From Bradyrhizobium sp. 195 (GTDB taxonomy: Bacteria; Pseudomonadota; Alphaproteobacteria; Rhizobiales; Xanthobacteraceae), in assembly GCF_023101665.1 (NCBI RefSeq), contig NZ_CP082161.1:4154001-4218000 (forward strand): a stretch of DNA of 64,000 nucleotides, in the 5' to 3' direction. This document shows, one piece after another, positions 41,902 through 50,761 of this stretch. The stretch's first letter is position 1; the number at the start of each line of letters is the position of its first letter. The notes beneath the pieces are model-generated. The model made no database searches. It saw nothing but the letters and a program-made list of their open reading frames with translations, and was not told the origin of the DNA. The position numbers were made by a program, and so were the translations under genes.

Positions 41902-44819
41902 CAGACCAGTTCCTCCCTAGATCGCTCACCGGCCAGGCGTTGGCCGGTCTGGAGTGGAGCTCCATAACGGCGCAACGATTGATGCGCGATCGCGATGAGC
42001 ATCAGCACCGTGGCGCCGACCACGAGCGAGAACACGCCGACGTCGAAGAGGAAGGCGCTGGCCATAGGAACGCGGCCGACCAGAGGCAACTCGGCATAGG
42101 CAAAGTAGGAGGTCAGGAAGGGGTATTGGACAACGCAGGCGGCGGCTCCCGTAGACCCTGCCAGCAGGAGCCCGAAGCCCATCCAACGCACCGGCAGGAC
42201 GTGGAGCCGGGCTTCCACCCATGTCGTCCCGCGAGCCATGTACTGCAGGATGAACGCGGTCGCCATTGCGACGCCGGCCACGAAGCCTCCGCCGGGAAGG
42301 TCATGCCCGCGCAACAGCAGGAAGATCGCCACGACGCCGATCACCGGAAACAGCAGCCCCATCATCAGCGCGGCAGTGGCCGTCGTGTCTCTCTTGGTGT
42401 CGCCCTTCTGCCGATCTGGATGCGCTTCGTCGTGGGTATCCTGAGCATGCTGCTGTTCGGGGATGGGAATGCTCTCGGGCGCCGGACGGAAGCGGCGCAA
42501 GAGCGCGTAGACGGTCAGTGCAACGACCGCAAGCACCGTGATCTCACCCAACGTATCGAATCCGCGAAAGTCCACCAGGATGACGTTGACCACGTTGGTT
42601 CCGCCACCTTTCGAATACGCGTTTTCGACGAAGTATCGCGAGATGCTGTCGGTATCCGGGAGCTGCATGGCCGCCAGCGCGAGCGTGGCCAGCCCGATCC
42701 CGACGAGGAGCGCGATGACAAAGTCACGGACGCGATGCCATCGAATCCTGCCGGATGCCTTGGAGTTGGCTGGCGAAACGCGTTTCGGCAACCATCGCAA
42801 GCCGAGCAAGAGGAGGACCGTCGTGACCGTCTCGACGACGATCTGCGTCAGCGCAACATCGGGAGCGGACAGCCACACGAAGCTGACGCAGGTCACGAGA
42901 CCGGCGGTCCCGAGTAGTATCAGCGCGACGACGCGATGGAATTTCGCCTGGACCGCAGCGCCGATAGCGCAAGCGGCGCCGACCGCCCAAAGCAATCCAA
43001 AGACGAGGTCGAATTCGGGGCCCAGAGGGTTCGCCAGCATGATGCCGCGTGAATAGAGGGGTAGCAGGGCAGCGAGGAACGCTGTGCCAGCCAGGACCCG
43101 CAACTGTGGCTGGAGATGTCTCGTCCCGAGATTGCTCGCAAGCCATCGTGCGAGGCGCCAGGACAATGCCACCATCATCCAGTCAAAAACCCGCTTGCCG
43201 CTGAAGCGGCTGAGCAAGGGTGGTCCCTCGTGGGTGAGCAGGTAGGAGCGCAGCATCGCATAGACGGCCACCCCACCGACCATTGCGAGGATGCTCATCA
43301 GCAGCTCGGGGGTAAAGCCGTGCCATATCCTCAGACTGTATTCCGGCATCTTGGAGCCGAGAACGGCTTGAGCTGCAGTATCGAGAAGGGGTGCAACGGT
43401 TAACGAGGGGGCGATACCGACGACGACACATGCGAGCACGAGAAGCTCGGCCGGAAATCGCATCAGGAGCGGGGGCTCGTGAGGCGTGCGTGGAAGGCCG
43501 ACCGGAGCGGGGCCGAAGAACACGTCGCGAATGAACCGCAACGAATATGCAACGCTGAAAGTGCTCGCGGCGGTGACGATATAGGGAAGCGCTCGATCGA
43601 CGAGCGAGTTGTCATGGATCTCGATGGTTTCGGCGAAAAACATTTCTTTGGAAAGGAATCCGTTCAGCAACGGCACGCCCGCCATCGAGCCGGCGGCGAC
43701 CATCGCCAAGGTCGCCGTGATCGGCATGAATGCCCATAGACCGCTCAAGCGGCGAATGTCGCGCGTGCCGGTTTCGTGATCGATGATGCCCGCGGCCATG
43801 AACAGCGACGCCTTGAAGGTGGCATGGTTCATGATGTGGAAGATGGCCGCGATCTGCCCAAACGGCGTATCGAGCCCGGTCAGGAGCGTGATCAAGCCGA
43901 GATGGCTGATCGTCGAGTAAGCCAGGAGCCCCTTCAAATCCTGTTGGAACACGGCGAGAAACGCGCCCAGGAGAAATGTGATCAAGCCCGCCGATCCTAC
44001 CAGCCACAACCACTCGTTCGTTCCACCGAGAGCCGGCCAGAGCCTGACCAAAAGGAATACCCCGGCCTTCACCATGGTTGCCGAATGGAGATATGCGGAT
44101 ACGGGCGTTGGAGCCGCCATCGCGTGCGGCAGCCAGAAATGAAACGGAAACTGGGCGCTCTTGGTCAGAGCTCCGAGCAGGATCAGCACGAGTGCGGGGA
44201 CATAAAGCGCATGCGCGCGGATCACGTCTCCGGAAGCCAACACCTTGTCCAGGTCATAACTGCCGACGATGTGACCGATGAGCAGCACGCCGGCGAACAG
44301 GCAAAGTCCACCCGTCGAGGTGATCACCAGCGCCATTCGCGCGCCGTCCCTTGCAGCCGAATTATGATGCCAGTAGCTGATCAGCAAAAACGAAAACAAG
44401 CTGGTCAGCTCCCAGAAGAACACCAGCTGCAGCAGGTTGCCGGAAAGCACGATCCCCAGCATGGCCCCCATGAACGCGAGCAGGAGGGAAAAGAAGCGCG
44501 GAACGGGATCGCTGGGCGACATGTAATAGCGGGCATACAGCACCACCAGAAAGCCGATTCCGGTGACCAGCATGGCGAAGGCCCATGCGAAGCCGTCAAG
44601 TCTCAGCACAAACGCGAGTCCGAGCTCGGCAACCCACTCCGTTCGCCATCCGATGACGCCGCCATTCGTCACGCCAGGATAAGCCGTGGCTGTGAGGACA
44701 AATGCAGCAAGTGCGACGCCTCCGGCGAGCCACGCCTCGGCGTTGCGCGCATTGACCCGCAAGAGAGCCGCAATAAAACTTCCGACGAAAGGAAGGATGA
44801 GAACGGCAAGGAGGAACAT
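41901..44819 (-). CDS. Mrp/Pha-type antiporter subunit A fused to subunit B (MnhAB / PhaAB)
   Basis: 972 residues. The N-terminal part is NuoL-like (MnhA): PRFFSLLLAFMGAMLGIVLS, LVFFWELTSLFSFLLISYWH with the conserved Glu, SAQFPFHFWLPHAMAAPTPV with Lys/His, and HIMNHATFKASLFMAAGIID. The C-terminal 200 residues contain the MnhB domain (GLLFPVIGVVAIFLLLRGHD, LPGGGFVAGVAMATAFILQY), which in Gram-positive Mrp systems is a separate gene. This AB fusion is typical of the rhizobial Pha type (Na+ or K+/H+ exchange, alkaline and osmotic adaptation). First gene of the operon. Confidence 0.95.
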   Translation of the reverse strand: MFLLAVLILPFVGSFIAALLRVNARNAEAWLAGGVALAAFVLTATAYPGVTNGGVIGWRTEWVAELGLAFVLRLDGFAWAFAMLVTGIGFLVVLYARYYMSPSDPVPRFFSLLLAFMGAMLGIVLSGNLLQLVFFWELTSLFSFLLISYWHHNSAARDGARMALVITSTGGLCLFAGVLLIGHIVGSYDLDKVLASGDVIRAHALYVPALVLILLGALTKSAQFPFHFWLPHAMAAPTPVSAYLHSATMVKAGVFLLVRLWPALGGTNEWLWLVGSAGLITFLLGAFLAVFQQDLKGLLAYSTISHLGLITLLTGLDTPFGQIAAIFHIMNHATFKASLFMAAGIIDHETGTRDIRRLSGLWAFMPITATLAMVAAGSMAGVPLLNGFLSKEMFFAETIEIHDNSLVDRALPYIVTAASTFSVAYSLRFIRDVFFGPAPVGLPRTPHEPPLLMRFPAELLVLACVVVGIAPSLTVAPLLDTAAQAVLGSKMPEYSLRIWHGFTPELLMSILAMVGGVAVYAMLRSYLLTHEGPPLLSRFSGKRVFDWMMVALSWRLARWLASNLGTRHLQPQLRVLAGTAFLAALLPLYSRGIMLANPLGPEFDLVFGLLWAVGAACAIGAAVQAKFHRVVALILLGTAGLVTCVSFVWLSAPDVALTQIVVETVTTVLLLLGLRWLPKRVSPANSKASGRIRWHRVRDFVIALLVGIGLATLALAAMQLPDTDSISRYFVENAYSKGGGTNVVNVILVDFRGFDTLGEITVLAVVALTVYALLRRFRPAPESIPIPEQQHAQDTHDEAHPDRQKGDTKRDTTATAALMMGLLFPVIGVVAIFLLLRGHDLPGGGFVAGVAMATAFILQYMARGTTWVEARLHVLPVRWMGFGLLLAGSTGAAACVVQYPFLTSYFAYAELPLVGRVPMASAFLFDVGVFSLVVGATVLMLIAIAHQSLRRYGAPLQTGQRLAGERSREELV

Positions 44820-45308
44820 CGCGTTCGCTGCCCAAACTGCAAAGTGGAGGATGTGTTTCGCTGGCCCGATTGCTTAGCCGAGGCAGATAGATATCTCCAC
44901 CGCTAGATTGGCGGTGTTGTGGTGGCTGAGTGAGAAGCCGCTATCCTGCCTGGAACCACTCCCGAGGCAACCGCTCTGCTGCCGGCGACATCCTGTCGCT
45001 TCGATCGGAAGGGCCACGCGCCGGCTTGACGTGAATGTGAGCCGCAGTTTTGACCGGAGATGGTTATAGTTCGGGTCGTCCACAGTGGAACAACGAATGG
45101 CGGCACGCGCGATACTTCGCGTTGCGCACCGCTGTGCGGTTTCGCCGCAATGTTATCATCGCGCCTTGGTGCGTAATGTCGTGTCCTGCGAGGCGCGCGG
45201 CCTCACGCCGAGGTGTTTTTCGCAGAGCGGGCCGAACGCTCCGACCGAAGCGACGAAAAGACTCTTGGTCAGCCCAGAGGACGCAGGGGCGGGCGTCGCT
45301 GCAGGAGG
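44820..45308. other. Intergenic region between the mnh operon and the LysR gene
   Basis: 489 bp with the leftward mnh promoter presumably at its left side. No signal-like or family-like reading is seen. The reading at 44874-45083 on the minus strand has a plausible length but no recognised motif and no ribosome binding site; it could be a decayed gene. Confidence 0.4.
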
Positions 45309-46196
45309 TCATATCCGCAGGGCGGACAGCCGTGCGACGAGGAATTCGATGGCGGCGCGTACCCGTCGAGGCATCGCGCCCGCTCCTCGCTTGGGCCAGA
45401 CAATCTGTAGCGGGATAGGCGGCGGCTCGTGGCCGACAAGGATTTGCTCGACCATCCCCTGATCGATGAGCCTGCGAACCTGCCAGAGCGGAGCGAGCCC
45501 GATGCCGAGGCCGGAGGCTACGGCAGCGTTGCGCGCTGCTGCACTTTCCGACCGAAACCGTCCATGAACTTCGACGCGCCGCCTCTTGTCACCGAAGGCC
45601 CATCGGTCGTCGTCGCTCGCGCGCAACACGCACTCGTGGTCGGAAAGGTCTCGCGGATTCTCGGGACGTCCATGAGCGGTGAGATAGGCCGGTGAAGCGA
45701 ACACGGCCCAACTCAGTCCACCGAGCTGCCGAATCCGCAAATTCGAGTCCGGCAGGTTGCCGATGCGGACGGCAAAATCGAGCTTCTCGGCGACGAGATC
45801 GACACGCTCATCGGACAGCACAAGTTCGAGGTCGATCTCCGGATTCCGCGTGAGGAATTGACTCAGGATGGGAGTCACGTATTCGGGGCCGAACAGGCTC
45901 GACGTGCCCACGCGGATGGTACCGGCAAGCCGCCGGTCGCTGGCAAGCAGGTCTTCACGCGCAGCGTCGATGGTCGTGAGCGCGAAGCGGATGCGGCCGG
46001 CAAATTCGAGACCCGCTTGCGTCGGATGCAGGCGCCGCGTCGTTCGCGAGACCAGCTCCATGCCAAGATCGCCTTCAAGTCGCGCAAGCGAACGGCTGAC
46101 CGACTGCAGCGATCGGCCAAGGCGCGTTGCCGCGGCCGTCAGGCTGCCCTCGTCAATGACGGCCAGAAATACCGCGTAATCAGCAAGCGAGGCCAG
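45309..46196 (-). CDS. LysR family transcriptional regulator with apparent CTG start
   Basis: 295 residues. Reading upstream of the obvious Met at 46061 gives a full LysR helix-turn-helix in the same frame: ASLADYAVFLAVIDEGSLTA, AATRLGRSLQSVSRSLARLE, GDLGMELVSRTTRRLHPTQA. No ATG, GTG or TTG exists in that frame before the stop at 46226-46224. The best start is CTG 46196-46194, with GGGAG seven bases upstream, exactly where family members begin (M)ASLxDY. The effector domain from about residue 95 (AGTIRVGTSSLFGPEYVTPI) is intact. It faces the GlcG-like gene and probably controls it. Confidence 0.9.
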   Translation of the reverse strand: MASLADYAVFLAVIDEGSLTAAATRLGRSLQSVSRSLARLEGDLGMELVSRTTRRLHPTQAGLEFAGRIRFALTTIDAAREDLLASDRRLAGTIRVGTSSLFGPEYVTPILSQFLTRNPEIDLELVLSDERVDLVAEKLDFAVRIGNLPDSNLRIRQLGGLSWAVFASPAYLTAHGRPENPRDLSDHECVLRASDDDRWAFGDKRRRVEVHGRFRSESAAARNAAVASGLGIGLAPLWQVRRLIDQGMVEQILVGHEPPPIPLQIVWPKRGAGAMPRRVRAAIEFLVARLSALRI

Positions 46197-46211
46197 CGAG
46201 GATCTCCCAAT

Positions 46212-46261
46212 AAGTGAGATAATCTATCCACATTTGCGGTTATTATCATCACAAGTGAGAT
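46212..46261. promoter_or_regulatory. Direct-repeat element between the LysR and GlcG-like genes
   Basis: AAGTGAGAT occurs at 46212-46220 and again at 46253-46261, 41 bp apart, about four DNA turns. The stretch between is AT-rich (TAATCTATCCACATTTGCGG and TTATTATCATC). Such spacing fits a LysR dimer pair covering both divergent promoters. Confidence 0.5.
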
Positions 46262-46298
46262 GTGTTGTGAATGGGCTCGCAATGAGGAGGACCATTCC

Positions 46299-46760
46299 AT
46301 GACGAACCCAGACAATCGCGCGGCAAAAGCCGCTCTGGCGGCCTTGACCCCTCTCTACGGCGATCCGATCACGCTTGATGAGGCGACGCGCGTGGCCGAT
46401 GCGGCGCGTGCCGAGGCGGAACGTCACGGCTGGCCCATGGTGATCGCCGTCACTGACAGCGGCGGCCATCTCGTCCTGTTGTATCGCCTCGATCAGGCGC
46501 AGCATGGCAGTGTGCTCGTGGCGCAGCAGAAGGCGAAGACGGCCGTCGACTTCAGGCGGCCGACCGGGGCATTCGAATCTGCGCTGGCGGATGGCGGCCT
46601 TCACTGGCGGCTGCTTGGCATGACCAACCTGATGCCTCTGGAGGGCGGGCTTCCGATTCTGCGCGACGGCAGGGTGGTCGGGGCGATCGGAGTCTCGGGC
46701 ATGCAGTCGACCCAGGATGCGCAAGCCGCCTCGGCAGGTCTTGCGGCCTTCGGTGCCTGA
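46299..46760 (+). CDS. GlcG/HbpS family (DUF336) heme-binding-like protein
   Basis: 153 residues from ATG 46299, behind GGAGG. Core motifs: AEAERHGWPMVIAVTDSGGH, LVLLYRLDQAQHGSVLVAQQ, KAKTAVDFRRPT, GLPILRDGRVVGAIGVSG and ending in AASAGLAAFGA. Family members such as HbpS bind heme and modulate redox sensors, while GlcG sits with glycolate genes; neither is present here. Cytoplasmic here, without signal. Likely under the divergent LysR regulator. Confidence 0.88.
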   Translation: MTNPDNRAAKAALAALTPLYGDPITLDEATRVADAARAEAERHGWPMVIAVTDSGGHLVLLYRLDQAQHGSVLVAQQKAKTAVDFRRPTGAFESALADGGLHWRLLGMTNLMPLEGGLPILRDGRVVGAIGVSGMQSTQDAQAASAGLAAFGA

Positions 46761-46897
46761 TGGCTCCGGCGCCGACCACGGCGGGCCACGCGGCTCCGTG
46801 CAGACGACAATGGCGGAATTCCGTACCCCGCCGGGCTTCCCCTTGGGGGCGGCATGGCCTATGACGCTGCAACGCAAAAATCCCCAAAAAAGACCTC

Positions 46898-48520
46898 ATG
46901 ATCCGCCTCGACAACGTCAGCAAGCAAGCCGGCCACCAGATCCTGTTCATCGAAGCTTCCGCCGCCCTAAATAAGGGCGAGAAGATCGGCCTCGTCGGTC
47001 CGAACGGTGCGGGCAAGACCACATTGTTCCGGATGATCGCCGGAGAGGAACTGCCCGACGAGGGCCAGGTCTCGACCGACCGCGGCATCACCATCGGCTA
47101 TTTCAACCAGGACGTCGGCGAGATGAGCGGCCACAGCGCCGTTGCCGAGGTGATGAACGGCGCAGGTCCCGTCAGCGAGGTCGCGGCCGAGCTGCGTGAG
47201 CTCGAGGCTGCCATGGCCGATCCTGACAAGGCCGACCAGATGGACGAGATCATCACCCGTTACGGCGAGGTGCAGCACCGCTTCGAGGAGCTCGACGGCT
47301 ACGCACTGGACGGCCGCGCGCGCGAAGCGCTGTCCGGTCTCGGCTTCAGCCAGGAGATGATGGACGGCGACGTCGGAAAACTCTCCGGCGGCTGGAAGAT
47401 GCGCGTGGCACTGGCCCGCATTCTCCTGATGCGCCCCGACGTCATGCTGCTCGACGAGCCGAGCAACCATCTCGACCTCGAAAGCCTGATCTGGCTGGAA
47501 AAATTCCTGCACGACTACGAAGGCACGCTGCTGATGACCTCGCATGACCGCGAGTTCATCAACCGCGTGATCTCCAAGGTGATCGAGATCGATTCCGGCT
47601 CGCTCACCACCTACACCGGCGACTACGAATTCTACGAGCAGCAGCGCGCGCAGAACGAGAAGCAGCAGCAGGCCCAGTTCGAGCGCCAGCAGGCCATGCT
47701 CGCCAAGGAGATCAAGTTCATCGAGCGCTTCAAGGCGCGCGCCTCTCACGCAGCTCAGGTGCAGAGCCGGGTCAAGAAGCTCGACAAGATCGAGCGCGTC
47801 GAGCCGCCGCGCCGGCGCCAGAGCGTGGCATTCGACTTTCCGCCGGCGCCGCGCTCGGGCGAGGACGTTGTGGCACTCAAGAACGTGCACAAGGGCTACG
47901 GCTCAAAGCGCATCTATGACGGACTCGATTTCATGATCCGTCGGAGGGAGCGCTGGTGCGTGATGGGCGTCAACGGCGCCGGCAAGTCGACGCTACTCAA
48001 GCTCGTCGCGGGCGCGAGCGAGCCTGATGAGGGCACGGTGGCGGTCGGCGGCAGCGTCAAGTTGGGTTATTTCGCCCAGCACGCCATGGATTTGCTCGAC
48101 GGCGAGCGCACCGTGTTCCAGTCGCTGGAGGATCAGTTTCCGACGGCGGGGCAGGGATCCTTGCGCGCGCTTGCCGGCTGCTTCGGCTTCTCCGGCGACG
48201 ACGTCGAGAAGCGCTGCCGGGTGCTGTCGGGCGGCGAGAAGGCGCGGCTGGTGATGGCCAAGATGCTATTCGACCCGCCGAACTTCCTGGTGCTGGACGA
48301 GCCGACCAACCATCTCGATCTCGCCACCAAGGAAATGCTGATCACGGCGCTGTCGGATTTCGAGGGCACCATGTTGTTCGTCTCGCATGACCGGCATTTT
48401 TTGGCGACGCTGTCGAACCGCGTGCTGGAGCTGACGCCGGAGGGCATCCACCAGTTCGGCGGCGGCTACACCGAATATGTCGCGCGGACCGGGCAGGAGG
48501 CGCCGGGGTTGCGGTCGTAA
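46898..48520 (+). CDS. ABC-F family ATPase (ribosome-associated translation factor type)
   Basis: 540 residues with two nucleotide-binding domains and no membrane segment. NBD1: GPNGAGKTTLFRMI, LSGGWKMRVALARIL, LLDEPSNHLD; NBD2: GVNGAGKSTLLKLV, LSGGEKARLVMAKM, VLDEPTNHLD. The linker (about 240-300, EQQRAQNEKQQQAQFERQQA) is the helical P-site tRNA interaction motif region that defines ABC-F factors. Order of EttA/Uup/YbiT-like proteins; the exact subfamily cannot be decided by eye. Involved in translation or ribosome rescue rather than transport. Confidence 0.93.
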   Translation: MIRLDNVSKQAGHQILFIEASAALNKGEKIGLVGPNGAGKTTLFRMIAGEELPDEGQVSTDRGITIGYFNQDVGEMSGHSAVAEVMNGAGPVSEVAAELRELEAAMADPDKADQMDEIITRYGEVQHRFEELDGYALDGRAREALSGLGFSQEMMDGDVGKLSGGWKMRVALARILLMRPDVMLLDEPSNHLDLESLIWLEKFLHDYEGTLLMTSHDREFINRVISKVIEIDSGSLTTYTGDYEFYEQQRAQNEKQQQAQFERQQAMLAKEIKFIERFKARASHAAQVQSRVKKLDKIERVEPPRRRQSVAFDFPPAPRSGEDVVALKNVHKGYGSKRIYDGLDFMIRRRERWCVMGVNGAGKSTLLKLVAGASEPDEGTVAVGGSVKLGYFAQHAMDLLDGERTVFQSLEDQFPTAGQGSLRALAGCFGFSGDDVEKRCRVLSGGEKARLVMAKMLFDPPNFLVLDEPTNHLDLATKEMLITALSDFEGTMLFVSHDRHFLATLSNRVLELTPEGIHQFGGGYTEYVARTGQEAPGLRS

Positions 48521-48529
48521 TGGTGGGCG

Positions 48530-48632
48530 GTAGCCCGGATGGAGCGCAGCGTAATCCGGGTTCGTGCCGCGCGGGCGATCGTGCGAGTAAATAGTCGGTT
48601 GCCGGATTACGCTTCGCTCCATCCGGGCCTAC
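48530..48632 (+). repeat. GTAG-footed inverted repeat pair, family C (copy 1)
   Basis: GTAGCCCGGATGGAGCGCAG ... ATCCGGG to the right CGGATTACGCTTCGCTCCAT and CCGGGCCTAC. Outer arms are inverted copies with GTAG/CTAC feet. It lies just after the ABC-F stop. The same unit is found at 50635 and 56293. Confidence 0.85.
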
Positions 48633-48719
48633 AACCAGATCGAGAGATTTGCAATCGGTTCCCGCACTTGAATACGCCTGACGTGGTCGCTACGCTTTCG
48701 CATAAAAGGAGCGATCACC

Positions 48720-49595
48720 ATGAAACAACTGCGGATCGGCGACATCACCATCGATGCGGTGATCGAGCGGGAGGGGCCGTGGCGCCGGCCGCAGGATTTC
48801 TTCCCGGCCTATGACGAGGCCGTGTTCGCTCGCCATCTGCCGACGATGGAGCCGGAGGTGTTCGACGCCGCGCGCGGCATGATGGTGATCACCTATCAGA
48901 CCTTCGTGGTGCGCACGCCGCGCTACACTATTTTGGTCGACACTTGCACCGGCGAGGACAAGGGCCATCCGCCGCCGTTCGATTTCCCCGGCAAGGAGCG
49001 CTGGCGCAACGAATTGTTCGCGCTCGGCATCTCGTTCGAGCAGATCGACTACGTGTTCTGCACGCATCTTCATATCGACCACACCGGCTGGAACACGACC
49101 TTGCGCGACGGCCGCTGGGTGCCGACGTTTCCGAACGCAAAATACGTCTTCCACAAGGGCGAGTACGCGGCCTGGGAGGCCGAGCACGCCAAGGGGAGCA
49201 ATCCGCCCGGCACCGTGTTTCGCGACAATTGTCTGCCTATCGTGGAAGCGGGGCAGGCGCTGCTGGTCGACGACGACTACGCGCTCGACGACACCGTCAC
49301 GCTGACGCCGACGCCTGGGCATTCGCCCTGTCATTGCTGCGTGAACATCTTTTCGAAAGGCCAGCGCGCGGTGGTCGCGGGTGATCTCATGCATCACCAG
49401 ATCCAGTGCCGCGAGCCGGATTGGTCGGCGAGGCCCGATTGGGATCCGAAGCAGTCGGCGGTCTCGCGGCGAAAATTCTTCGCGTCCGTGGCGCACACCG
49501 ACACGCTGATCCTGCCGGTGCATTTTCCGGCGCCGACGGTGGGATGGATCAAGCCACTCGGCGGGGCGTTCGACTATCGGTTCAAGAGGGACTAA
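48720..49595 (+). CDS. MBL fold metallo-hydrolase
   Basis: A 291-residue zinc hydrolase of the metallo-beta-lactamase fold. Metal motif THLHIDHTGWN (HxHxDH) near residue 117, with GHSPCHCCVNI, VVAGDLMHHQIQ (Asp and His) and VHFPAPTVGWI supplying the other ligands. N-terminal LRIGDITIDAVIEREGPWR starts right behind AAAGGAGCGATCACC, giving a clear start. It resembles the group that includes lactonase-like and PqsE-like hydrolases; the substrate cannot be told from motifs. No signal peptide. Confidence 0.9.
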   Translation: MKQLRIGDITIDAVIEREGPWRRPQDFFPAYDEAVFARHLPTMEPEVFDAARGMMVITYQTFVVRTPRYTILVDTCTGEDKGHPPPFDFPGKERWRNELFALGISFEQIDYVFCTHLHIDHTGWNTTLRDGRWVPTFPNAKYVFHKGEYAAWEAEHAKGSNPPGTVFRDNCLPIVEAGQALLVDDDYALDDTVTLTPTPGHSPCHCCVNIFSKGQRAVVAGDLMHHQIQCREPDWSARPDWDPKQSAVSRRKFFASVAHTDTLILPVHFPAPTVGWIKPLGGAFDYRFKRD

Positions 49596-49602
49596 CTCCC
49601 TC

Positions 49603-49684
49603 CGTCATGGCCGGCCTGTCCCGGTCCACGATCTTTCGCGCAGTGCGAAGAACGTGGATGCCCGGGACAAGCCCGGGCATGACG
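49603..49684 (+). repeat. Intergenic inverted repeat, family F
   Basis: CGTCATGGCCGGCCTGTCCCGG with CCCGGGACAAGCCCGGGCATGACG at the other end, with inner CCACG/CGTGG arms. It lies between the metallo-hydrolase and the convergent PsiF-type gene. Confidence 0.7.
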
Positions 49685-49721
49685 AGTTCGTGGAGCGATT
49701 GTTCGCTAAGGAAGCAGCGCC

Positions 49722-49970
49722 TTACGCGCCGACTTCGCACTTCTTCATAAAACTGTTCTTGGCGGCGCCGGCGAGCGGCTTACCGTCGGCGCTGACGGCC
49801 TTGGGCGTGCAGGCGTCGGCCTTGCACTTCTTCAGGAACGAGGTCTTGGCGGCGCCGGCCAGCGGCTTGCCGTCCTTGCCGACGGCCTTGCTCTCGCAGG
49901 TTTCTTGCGCGAAGGCCGAGCCCGCCGCAAAGGTGGCGACGATCGCAGCCAGGAAAATCCGCTTCATCAT
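49722..49970 (-). CDS. PsiF-repeat exported protein
   Basis: 82 residues: signal peptide MKRIFLAAIVATFAAGSAFA, then two tandem PsiF-like repeats, CESKAVGKDGKPLAGAAKTS and CTPKAVSADGKPLAGAAKNS, each ending FLKKC or FMKKC. The four Cys probably form two disulfides. ATG 49970 has GGAG six bases upstream; the longer N-terminal reading is not signal-like. PsiF was found as a phosphate-starvation-induced protein in E. coli; whether this one is so controlled is unknown. Confidence 0.83.
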   Translation of the reverse strand: MMKRIFLAAIVATFAAGSAFAQETCESKAVGKDGKPLAGAAKTSFLKKCKADACTPKAVSADGKPLAGAAKNSFMKKCEVGA

Positions 49971-50172
49971 GGGTGTCTCCCTAAACCAGAAATGGCGGAT
50001 GGATTGGAACCGGGAATCGTGGCGCAATCAAGCAGGATGATGGCCTGTCGTCCGGTCCGCCCGGCGATTTTTGCAGTGGGAGTTCGGTCGGCCTGCAGCC
50101 TGTTGCAGTGCTCGCTGACGGCGGTGGGCCAGCCTGCTAGGCTTGGCCAGCTTAGCTGGACGGAGCATCGTG

Positions 50173-50625
50173 ATGGACGCCGTGATCCCGAAACACCAGG
50201 AAGCCGCCGACCAGCACTCTCACCTGGTTCGGCCTCAAGAGATGGAATGGCAGACAACGCGCTTTCCGGGATGCGAGGCCAAGACGCTGCTATTCGACCG
50301 CCGCACGGGTCTGATGACCGCCTTGATGCGCTTTGCGCCGGGATCGGTGCTCCCCGACCACGAGCATGTCGGCATCGAGCAGAGCTACGTCATCGAAGGC
50401 GCGCTCGTCGACAAGGAGGGGCCGGCCAAGGGGATCGCCTGCAAGGCCGGCGAATTCATCTGGCGCGAGGCCGGCAGCCGGCACGCCGCCTGGTGTCCGG
50501 ACGGGGCCCTGATCCTGGCGATCTTCCAGGTGCCGAACAAGTTCTTTGAAGCCGACGGCCGCGTCGTCGACGCCGCCGGTCAGGATTGGAACGAAACCTG
50601 GGGACACGCCGGCGCGCAGCGTTGA
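50173..50625 (+). CDS. Cupin domain protein
   Basis: 150 residues, single cupin barrel: FAPGSVLPDHEHVGIEQSYV (metal-binding His-x-His with Glu) and AGEFIWREAGSRHAAWCPDG (second His). GGAG lies eight bases before ATG 50173. The arrangement resembles the small cupins of the ChrR or 2,4-dihydroxyacetophenone dioxygenase-like type. Metal dioxygenase, isomerase or sensor roles are all possible; no neighbour decides. It is divergent from the PsiF-type gene. Confidence 0.82.
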   Translation: MDAVIPKHQEAADQHSHLVRPQEMEWQTTRFPGCEAKTLLFDRRTGLMTALMRFAPGSVLPDHEHVGIEQSYVIEGALVDKEGPAKGIACKAGEFIWREAGSRHAAWCPDGALILAIFQVPNKFFEADGRVVDAAGQDWNETWGHAGAQR

Positions 50626-50634
50626 GTGAGTCCT

Positions 50635-50737
50635 GTAGCCCGGATGGAGCGCCGCGTAATCCGGGGCCAGACCACCGCATCGCTCGACCGCCCACGTGGC
50701 AGGAATCCCGGATTTCGCTGCGCTCCATCCGGGCTAC
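50635..50737 (+). repeat. GTAG-footed inverted repeat pair, family C (copy 2)
   Basis: Starts GTAGCCCGGATGGAGCGCCG and ends GCTGCGCTCCATCCGGGCTAC; same length (103 bp) as copy 1. It lies ten bases after the cupin stop and before the convergent esterase. Confidence 0.85.
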
Positions 50738-50761
50738 GGATGACCCACCTCGTGGCAAGCC

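Noticed and set aside
45085..45462. 125-codon reading on the + strand in the mnh-LysR gap
   Set aside because: Runs into the LysR gene antisense; no ribosome binding site and no family feature.
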